Shown here: positions 33,901 to 38,958 of the stretch, in pieces
Layout of the letters: every line of letters begins with the position of its first letter
Position numbering within the stretch: position 1 is the stretch's first letter
NCBI GenBank assembly: GCA_009886625.1
Contig: QXZA01000019.1
Coordinates: 9,107-48,064, forward strand
Length of the DNA: 38,958 bases
Source of the DNA: Flavobacteriaceae bacterium
Lineage (GTDB): Bacteria; Bacteroidota; Bacteroidia; Flavobacteriales; Flavobacteriaceae
Reading direction: 5' to 3'
Translations under genes and position numbers: made by a program
The notes under the pieces: generated by a model
The model's input: the letters and a program-made list of their open reading frames with translations, nothing else
Database searches by the model: none
What the model was told of the DNA's origin: nothing

Positions 33901-34677
33901 ATGAAAAAAGCCATTATATCTACCCTCAATTATAGGGTTTTAATCATTCTTATTGAAACTTTTATTATTTTTCTCGTTTACAAGAACTATCAAGTCAATG
34001 TAGATGTCGACTTTTTTATTTTCAGTATTGCGATCGTCTTTCCCTTGGTATTTTCCATCACAAGTGCATATCAAAGAAGGCAAGATTCAATAATTGAATT
34101 TTCCAAATTTAGAAATAAAATCATAGACATTTCAAACTTAATGTATGCTGTTAATGGTTTTAAAAAAAACGATTACAACAGGATTTTTTCTCATTTATTA
34201 ACGATTCAAGAAAGCTTTTTAGCCTATCTTATTGATGGGAATGATCCAGCAGTTTTTAAAAAAATACGACTACAAAGGAAAGGACTTTTTAAAGAGATCA
34301 TTTCCTATAAAGAGCTTTTTAACGAAAGAGAAAAAGACAGTATTATCAGTGTGAAAAATGAAATGTTTCTTTCTATGGAAAAACTGAACGGACTAAAACT
34401 TCACAACACACCTATTTCACTGAGAAGATACTGTTTGATTTTTATTTATATTTCTCCTCTTTTGTTTAATACTAAACTCATTTCAGAACATCAATTTCAA
34501 ATTTTCATTGGATTTGATCTTCCTGTTTCTGTACTCTTTTCTATGCTGATCAGCTTTATTCTCATGGCACTCTACAACATACAAGATTACATTGAAAATC
34601 CATTTGATCAAAAAGGCTTGGACGATTTAAAAATTGATGCCTTAAAGATTAATGAAACAGAAAATCTTTATCAATAA
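33901..34677 (+). CDS. Bestrophin-like membrane protein
   Basis: 258 residues from ATG 33901; a TTG 27 bases upstream could extend it by nine residues but is a weak start. Two N-terminal hydrophobic segments with 'LVFSITSAYQRRQDSIIEFSKFR' resemble the bestrophin segment F.nSaY.R..EaR. A long helical middle part is followed by two more segments, and the end 'DYIENPFDQKGLDDLKIDAL' resembles bestrophin's (E.EDPFG..NDLPLD). It could therefore be a small anion-channel-like protein of the bestrophin/UPF0187 group, but the similarity is only by eye and the pore motif is divergent. It is divergent from the Rieske gene. The base composition is AT-rich, like the accessory DNA further right. Confidence 0.55.
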   Translation: MKKAIISTLNYRVLIILIETFIIFLVYKNYQVNVDVDFFIFSIAIVFPLVFSITSAYQRRQDSIIEFSKFRNKIIDISNLMYAVNGFKKNDYNRIFSHLLTIQESFLAYLIDGNDPAVFKKIRLQRKGLFKEIISYKELFNEREKDSIISVKNEMFLSMEKLNGLKLHNTPISLRRYCLIFIYISPLLFNTKLISEHQFQIFIGFDLPVSVLFSMLISFILMALYNIQDYIENPFDQKGLDDLKIDALKINETENLYQ

Positions 34678-34963
34678 ATCAGATTTGCTTTATTTCACTT
34701 TATAAGGTGGTTTTCTTTATTAATTTGCCTTTGTAGTCTATTTCTTACTTCTAAGATCGGTTGATGTTTTCTCTTTTAAATAGAGATCTCTTTTGTGTTT
34801 TCGGTAAATGGCTTTACCACTTTTTAAAACATTGTTCACCAACATAATAGACTTAATCTCTTGAGTAAAAATGTGGTTGCAACTTTCAAAATCTAAATTT
34901 TCGGATTTTTCAGTAAAGATGGAGTCAAGAATCTAAATCAATTGGGAAACACTGACATAGTGT
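34678..34963. other. Intergenic stretch with an orphan open frame and small hairpin
   Basis: No confident gene. On the minus strand a frame is open between stops at 34933-34935 and 34738-34740 (64 sense codons) and reads 'FESCNHIFTQEIKSIMLVNN' in its middle with a basic end KSGKAIYRKHKRDLYLKEK. Its only ATG is internal, so it may be a gene remnant or chance. Immediately after the amidohydrolase stop, AACACT-GACAT-AGTGTT (34948-34964) forms a six-base hairpin, but no T-tract follows. Confidence 0.4.
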
Positions 34964-36610
34964 TCAATTAGTTATTTTATAAACTTGTTTACCTCCTACA
35001 TAAGTTGATAAAACTTTCACATCCTTAATTTTATCTGAATTTATTTTAGTTAGATCGTCACTCAGTATTACAAAATCTGCCAATTTACCAATATCTAAAG
35101 ACCCTAAATTATCTTCATCATAAGAGCTGTATGCTGCATCTTTTGTATAGGCGTATAAACTTTGTTCAATACTAATTTTTTGTTCAGGAACCCAACCATA
35201 CGGATTTAAACCATCGAGTGTTTTTCGTGTAACTGCTGCATACATACCAAGGATTGGTGATGCAGGGGCGACTGGCCAGTCACTTCCAAACACAAGTTTT
35301 GTATTTACATCCAATAGGGATTTGAATGCATAAGTAGTTTTTATTCTTTTTGGTCCTATTAACTTTTCAGCCCATCTCCCATCGTCAATTGCATGATAAG
35401 GTTGCATACTTGCAATAACATTTAAATTTGAAAAACGTTTAATATCACTTTTCCTTAAATGTTGAGCATGCTCAATCCTAAACCTTAAATCCTCCATTTT
35501 ATTAGCATCAATAATCTCTTCATAAATATTTAACAGTTGATGATTTGCCTCGTCTCCAATGGCATGAACAGTTACTTGAAAATCATTAAGAGCCGCATGT
35601 CTTATCCATGAAAGTATACTGTCTCGTTTAGCTATCATCAATCCTTTATCATCTAATCTATCAGCATATGACTCTGAGAATGCGGCGGTGTGTGACCCTA
35701 AAGAACCGTCCATAAACCCCTTGAGTAATCCATTTTTTAGATACTTATTATCTAACCTTTCATTTTTTGCGGAGATGCTCCAATCGTGTAATGGATCTGC
35801 TGAATAAACCCGAATATTTAGCGTATTAATTTCATGCATTTTTTTCAACACCTCCAATCCACCAAGACTATCGACATCGTGAATCGAAGTCACTCCATTA
35901 GAAAGCAAATATTGTTGTGCTTTATTAATAGCATCATTTTTTTGTAAGGCGTTTAACTCTGGAATTTTGTTCAACACCAAGTTCATCGCTTCACTTTTAA
36001 GAATCCCTGTAGGTTCTCCGTTTTTATCTCTTACTATTTCTCCGTTTTCTATTTCAGATGTGTTTTTATCAATACCTGCTATTTTTAGTGCCGCAGAATT
36101 CGCCAAGATCATATGACCATCCATTCTGTAAACGGCAGTTGGATTTTCATTTGTAAATTCATCAATCCATTCTTTTGAAGGAAGCTCACCCCCCCAAAGA
36201 GTATGATCCCAATTGCCTTCTAAAATCCATTGTTCAGGTTTAAGTGTGATTGCATGTTCTTTTATTCTCTTAATGAACTCTTTTTTGGTATCTGCATTTC
36301 GCAGTTGAACACTTAGCAGGCTATTACCACCCATCAACAAATGAACATGTGTGTCAATAAATCCAGGTGTTACAAATTTGTTTTTAAGGTCAATGATTTG
36401 AGTAGAACTTCCTTTTAAGATCTGAATTTTCATTGAATCTCCAATAGCCATTATTGTATCAGAATGTATAGCCATAGCTTCTGCTACTGGAAATTCTTGA
36501 TTCGCTGTCCATATAATACCATTTATGAAAATAGTATCAGCCACTTTATCATTTTTACATGAAAAAAAGACAAGTAAAGTCATAATTGAAGTTAGTCGTG
36601 GTTTTAGCAT
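34964..36610 (-). CDS. Amidohydrolase family 3 (YtcJ-like) lipoprotein
   Basis: 548 residues from ATG 36610, chosen because MLKPRLTSIMTLLVFFSC is a clean lipoprotein signal; an upstream ATG at 36631 is equally open. The body matches Amidohydrolase_3: DTIFINGIIWTANQEFPVAEA, TPGFIDTHVHLLMGGNSL with the first metal-binding His pair, 'LEGNWDHTLWGGELPSKEW', 'HAIGDEANHQLLNIYEE', FRIEHAQHL and GSDWPVAPASPI late in the barrel. These carry the metal ligands of the amidohydrolase superfamily, so it should be an active hydrolase on the envelope, with an unknown amide-type substrate. It is the leftmost minus-strand gene next to the accessory region and is separated from it by about 250 bases. Confidence 0.9.
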   Translation of the reverse strand: MLKPRLTSIMTLLVFFSCKNDKVADTIFINGIIWTANQEFPVAEAMAIHSDTIMAIGDSMKIQILKGSSTQIIDLKNKFVTPGFIDTHVHLLMGGNSLLSVQLRNADTKKEFIKRIKEHAITLKPEQWILEGNWDHTLWGGELPSKEWIDEFTNENPTAVYRMDGHMILANSAALKIAGIDKNTSEIENGEIVRDKNGEPTGILKSEAMNLVLNKIPELNALQKNDAINKAQQYLLSNGVTSIHDVDSLGGLEVLKKMHEINTLNIRVYSADPLHDWSISAKNERLDNKYLKNGLLKGFMDGSLGSHTAAFSESYADRLDDKGLMIAKRDSILSWIRHAALNDFQVTVHAIGDEANHQLLNIYEEIIDANKMEDLRFRIEHAQHLRKSDIKRFSNLNVIASMQPYHAIDDGRWAEKLIGPKRIKTTYAFKSLLDVNTKLVFGSDWPVAPASPILGMYAAVTRKTLDGLNPYGWVPEQKISIEQSLYAYTKDAAYSSYDEDNLGSLDIGKLADFVILSDDLTKINSDKIKDVKVLSTYVGGKQVYKITN

Positions 36611-36631
36611 TATTTTTATGAGATAAGACAT

Positions 36632-36877
36632 TGAATTAGCATTGTTTAACGTATAATATTAAAGTAAATTAAATGTTTTTATTGAGCTAGACTTTAAAGT
36701 GGCAAATATGGAATAACCCTAAGATTATCCATCAGTGACATTACTTGACTCTCTGTAAGGATCATAATCTTTTTCTTGGATTTCATAAGATCTGTTTAAT
36801 AATAAATATTCCTTCAAAGGATGAAGTTATGCTGCATCTTTGAATAATAGGGGGAGCAACTTATAATGATATAACCG
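36632..36877. other. Gap with a possible 30-codon frame and degenerate spacer sequence
   Basis: No supported gene. A minus-strand frame 36694-36786 starts MKSKKKIMILTESQVMSLM and stops after 30 residues; it is preceded by an A/T-rich leader like those of the two membrane-protein genes to the right, so it may be the stub of a further gene in the array. Near the methyltransferase end (about 36840-36877) the sequence can be loosely aligned to the conserved spacer element, with gaps. Confidence 0.35.
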
Positions 36878-36882
36878 TTATA
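36861..36882. repeat. Nested small inverted repeats at the methyltransferase stop
   Basis: TTATA-ATGA-TATAA (36861-36874) and TATAAC-C-GTTATA (36870-36882) overlap each other and the stop codon of the methyltransferase remnant. Both are perfect but short and AT-rich. They sit where the conserved spacer element sits after the other genes of the array. Confidence 0.4.
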
Positions 36883-37324
36883 CTTTTATAGTGAAGAGGT
36901 TTTTAATATCCTTCAAATCATACCCCACAAAACTCCTACCTAACTTATCACAAACTCCTCCTGTTGTTCCACTACCCATAAAAGTGTCTAATACCAATTC
37001 AAACTCTTTAGAAGTTTGAAGAATGGGTAAGGTGATTATTTTTTCAGGGAAAGGAGCGGGGTGTTCTCCTTCAATATCTAACTTTTGATTTGCAACCGAT
37101 GTTCTCACAATATCCTCATTCCAATAATCACCCATGTTTTTCCCTTTAATGTTTGGTAAGTAGGGTGAAATAGAATTGGAATACTTACCATTTATATTTC
37201 TGTGTCGAGGTGGAAGAGAAGGTTTTGTTTTATCAGAGAGTTTGGTAAGTGTTGGGTAATAGTCATACACCATTGATTTGGTAAGATGAAAGATAAACTC
37301 ATAAGAAGGAGTAAGATTAGATTT
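36878..37324 (-). pseudogene. 5'-truncated site-specific DNA methyltransferase (N4-C/N6-A type)
   Basis: The frame encodes only the C-terminal part of a methyltransferase: 'NLTPSYEFIFHLTKSMVYDY', EGEHPAPFPEKI and LVLDTFMGSGTTGGVCDKLGRSFVGYDL. The last is the SAM-binding motif I (FxGxGT), which in this circularly arranged class comes near the C-terminus. The catalytic (D/N/S)PPY motif and everything before it are missing. Similarity to methyltransferases continues about 17 codons upstream of the only in-frame ATG (37273), up to about 37324, where the sequence switches abruptly to the conserved spacer element; an in-frame TAA follows at 37346-37348. So this is a fragment left by recombination, not an intact short gene. 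No restriction endonuclease is recognisable nearby. Confidence 0.8.
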
Positions 37325-37350
37325 TGAAGAGGATATGCCTATGATTTAAC
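37325..37350 (-). repeat. Spacer element copy A
   Basis: A 25-base stretch matching copy C at 23 of 25 positions (plus-strand TGAAGAGGATAT followed by GCCTATGATTTAA). It lies just downstream of the stop of the 37359 gene and runs directly into methyltransferase remnant sequence; the part corresponding to CCTGAACTTAA in copies B and C is absent, replaced at the junction. Confidence 0.75.
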
Positions 37351-37358
37351 TAAGTTTT

Positions 37359-37781
37359 TCAGATTTTTAACTCTCCCTTTTGTGATACATAATACAGCCC
37401 GATAACTGGAATTAAAGTTAGTATCATAATTATAATTGGCGGATGGGATGCACTGCCACTTAATAAAGAAACAAAATCTGGTAAAGTCCAAAATAAGTGA
37501 ACGATAAATAACACAAAAGTTGCTGATTTTAATCCTTCAAGTGTTTTTAATCTAAGAGTATAGATAACAGAGAGTACAGTTCCCAGATAAATGAATCCAA
37601 AAATATATAACATAATATCCAAAACTTCTAGGGCAGGTGCACTATTTGCTAATCCTTCGATATTAAAGTCGCTTATCATTTGATTTTTCATTTCACCCCC
37701 AATTTTTGCTAGTACTAAAGGTATAAATTGAATAACATCAAGAATTAATGTCACTATCAAGATAATTTTAAAGTTCTTCAT
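37359..37781 (-). CDS. Small four-helix membrane protein, unknown function
   Basis: 140 residues with four hydrophobic segments: about 5-25, 52-75, 85-105 and 112-132. It begins MKNFKIILIVTLILDVIQF and ends YVSQKGELKI. I do not recognise the family. Its general layout (helix, polar stretch, helix ending near R..LE, helix, Pro-rich turn, final helix followed by Lys) is shared with the next gene at 37857, so the two may be distant paralogues. The leader before its ATG, ATAAATCAATTAAAATG, is close to that of the neighbour. It belongs to the minus-strand array of small genes, and spacer element A follows its stop after about eight bases. Confidence 0.65.
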   Translation of the reverse strand: MKNFKIILIVTLILDVIQFIPLVLAKIGGEMKNQMISDFNIEGLANSAPALEVLDIMLYIFGFIYLGTVLSVIYTLRLKTLEGLKSATFVLFIVHLFWTLPDFVSLLSGSASHPPIIIMILTLIPVIGLYYVSQKGELKI

Positions 37782-37824
37782 TTTAATTGATTTATAGTTA
37801 GTAGCCTATAATATATAAATTATG

Positions 37825-37859
37825 CCTGAGCTTAATGTAGAGGATATGTCTAAAATCTA
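37825..37859 (-). repeat. Spacer element copy B
   Basis: 35 bases matching copy C at 27 of 35 positions. On the coding strand it begins exactly with the TAG stop of the 37857 gene, aligned with the TAA stop in copy C. The rest of the spacer (37782-37824) also resembles the corresponding part of the spacer at 38244-38283. Confidence 0.75.
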
Positions 37860-38243
37860 GGTGGTTTTCTTAAAGGCTGTATAGAACGCAAGAATACTGA
37901 TTAAGGTAATTAATCCAATTGCTGGCATAGGAACATTTACAGGGGTTGTAAAGTGTTGTAAAAGACCATTAATCAGAAAAAATAAATAAGCTATACCGAT
38001 GCTTAATAATACTTTTTTAGCATCTTTTATTTCCAAACCTCTTGTTGATAGAATAACGATACCAATAACAATACAAGCTACTGATAAAGGCCAATGCATA
38101 GCAGTGCCAACAACTAATCCACCTCCTTCTAATAATTCAGCAGGGAAAGATTGTACTGTTAATGTTTCAGCTCCTATAAAGAATCCTACACCTTGAAGTA
38201 TATTAAGAACTCCTATTGCCGTAAGTATATTTTTAGAATTCAT
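37857..38243 (-). CDS. Small four-helix membrane protein, unknown function
   Basis: 128 residues, hydrophobic segments about 5-25, 45-66, 78-96 and 103-122, starting MNSKNILTAIGVLNILQGVGF and ending LAFYTAFKKTT. Family not recognised. The topology and the positions of RGLEIKDAKK and the Pro-rich turn before the last helix parallel the downstream gene at 37359, suggesting distant homology. Its stop codon is the first triplet of spacer element copy B, and copy C separates it from the gene on its right. It is a normal-looking gene for AT-rich Bacteroidota accessory DNA, with an A-rich start context (AATAAATCATAAAATG). Confidence 0.65.
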   Translation of the reverse strand: MNSKNILTAIGVLNILQGVGFFIGAETLTVQSFPAELLEGGGLVVGTAMHWPLSVACIVIGIVILSTRGLEIKDAKKVLLSIGIAYLFFLINGLLQHFTTPVNVPMPAIGLITLISILAFYTAFKKTT

Positions 38244-38283
38244 TTTATGATTTATTAATAATATTCTACAATATACATAACTC

Positions 38284-38318
38284 CCTGAACTTAATGAAGA
38301 GGATATACCGATGATTTA
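38284..38318 (-). repeat. Spacer element copy C
   Basis: Reference copy: plus-strand CCTGAACTTAATGAAGAGG followed by ATATACCGATGATTTA. On the coding strand it starts with the TAA stop of the gene at 38316, and the spacer continues with an AT-rich part to the next ATG. Confidence 0.75.
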
Positions 38319-38957
38319 AAACAATCCATTCGATTTTATTTCATTTATTATTTCCTCAAGAAATTTAAAATTTCTATTTACTCCACTTAACTTATATACT
38401 TCATTCCTTCTCCTTAATGTAAGAAATTGATACAACTCAAAATCTTTATACTTATTAAAAATTAAGTCGTTATTTAAGGACTCTTCTTTTTTTGAATATT
38501 TGATAAACCAATCTTTTATGTTGTTTTCAATAACTTCATTTGATTGCAGATAATCCCCACTAACTAATAAATTAACTGATTCAATTTGGTTTCTTACAGC
38601 AGAACTCTTAATTTTTAAAATCAGTCCTGAATTTATTAATGAATTTAAATACATATTTTTTGGAGTTAACCCATATGAATTTGACAATATATATTCAATT
38701 CTTTCATTAACGTCATATAGATTCTCGCTGTGGAACATTTTTACTTTAATTGAGCTAATATTGTTCCAACTGGCAGTTACACTGTCAGAAACTTCAATAA
38801 CAGAATTTAAAGTACCTCTTAATGAAAGGAGTGAATAGAAATTTTGTTCTAACTCGTGTAATAAGTTAGTTTCTAAAATTTTAATTTCATTTTGTTCTTT
38901 TCTATACTCAATAAGTCTTTCTACACCAAAAGAACCAACTATTGAAATAAAAATAGC
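38316..38957 (-). CDS. Partial membrane-anchored protein, unknown, cut by right window edge
   Basis: The frame has no stop from 38318 to the end of the window, so the ATG at 38738 is only an internal Met and at least 213 residues are visible, 5' partial. The visible N-terminal part reads AIFISIVGSFGVERLIEYRK, a membrane segment followed by a charged, coiled-coil-like stretch (QNEIKILETNLLHELEQNF), then a helical, Asn/Glu/Lys-rich soluble domain ending NEIKSNGLF. The layout recalls the many Bacteroidota single-helix membrane proteins of the DUF6090 kind, but I cannot name a family. It is the rightmost visible member of the spacer-separated array, and its TAA opens spacer element C. Confidence 0.7.
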   Translation of the reverse strand, partial: AIFISIVGSFGVERLIEYRKEQNEIKILETNLLHELEQNFYSLLSLRGTLNSVIEVSDSVTASWNNISSIKVKMFHSENLYDVNERIEYILSNSYGLTPKNMYLNSLINSGLILKIKSSAVRNQIESVNLLVSGDYLQSNEVIENNIKDWFIKYSKKEESLNNDLIFNKYKDFELYQFLTLRRRNEVYKLSGVNRNFKFLEEIINEIKSNGLF

Positions 38958-38958
38958 T

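Noticed and set aside
36878-37273. Intact short methyltransferase gene starting at 37273
   Set aside because: Homologous coding sequence continues upstream of that ATG and the catalytic PPY part is missing, so it is a truncated remnant.
36632-38958. Integron cassette array with attC sites
   Set aside because: The array looks cassette-like, but the attC core (GTTRRRY / RYYYAAC) is not conserved: copy A has one by-chance-plausible match, B and C have none at the right place, and no paired-arm attC structure is obvious. No integrase is in the window.
1-38958. CRISPR arrays, tRNA/rRNA genes, complete insertion sequences
   Set aside because: No regularly spaced direct repeats, no tRNA-like cloverleaf sequence, no rRNA similarity and no transposase frame were seen on either strand by reading.

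Overview
The window looks like chromosome of a marine-type Flavobacteriaceae (Bacteroidota) bacterium. It is AT-rich. Starts are preceded by A-rich stretches rather than Shine-Dalgarno sequences, and the best promoters fit the Bacteroidota pattern TTG - about 20 bases - TAnnTTTG. The gene families are typical of flavobacteria: DUF5117-type metalloprotease, M14 peptidase with a GATase-like tail, OtsA-OtsB fusion next to GH15, YkuK, ABA4-like and MORN proteins, and many lipoproteins. No rRNA, tRNA, CRISPR array, complete insertion sequence or phage was seen. All names rest on motif reading, not on database searches.

Region 1 (1-13.1 kb) is a densely packed set of transport and amino-acid/peptide genes: a CNT nucleoside transporter (cut by the left edge), an SSS symporter, a secreted protein, a Tat-signal HisC-like aminotransferase, an AGCS alanine/glycine symporter, an exported M20 amidohydrolase preceded by a previously overlooked 59-residue membrane protein, OsmC, ABA4-like, YkuK, a CAP lipoprotein, a D-2-hydroxyacid dehydrogenase and a DgcN-DgcA pair (predicted D-glutamate to N-acetyl-L-glutamate conversion). 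Convergent neighbours repeatedly interlock or abut at their stop codons.

Region 2 (13.2-22.7 kb): a sugar porter and GH32 fructanase lie upstream of dgcA-dgcN on the minus strand. Divergent from them is a two-lipoprotein operon, M81/MlrC plus penicillin acylase, followed by a convergent M14 carboxypeptidase with an extra C-terminal domain. Together these suggest scavenging of fructans, amides and (D-amino acid) peptides.

Region 3 (22.8-25.5 kb) is a four-gene operon: porin, FMN-binding protein, four-helix membrane protein and DCC thiol oxidoreductase. It has a good promoter, an 18-base dyad inside that promoter, and a terminator built into the end of the last gene. It is a candidate undescribed envelope redox system.

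Region 4 (25.6-36.6 kb): MORN lipid/secretory protein, trehalose synthase/phosphatase fusion divergent from GH15, a large zinc metalloprotease, an orphan Rieske oxygenase, a bestrophin-like membrane protein and an amidohydrolase lipoprotein.

Region 5 (36.6 kb to the end) is accessory DNA. Small minus-strand genes (a DNA methyltransferase remnant, two four-helix membrane proteins, and a partial gene running off the right edge) are separated by 72-85-base spacers. Three of these spacers carry the same conserved element beginning at or near the stop codon, and the methyltransferase remnant is fused directly to one copy. This cassette-like arrangement is the most unusual structural signal in the window.
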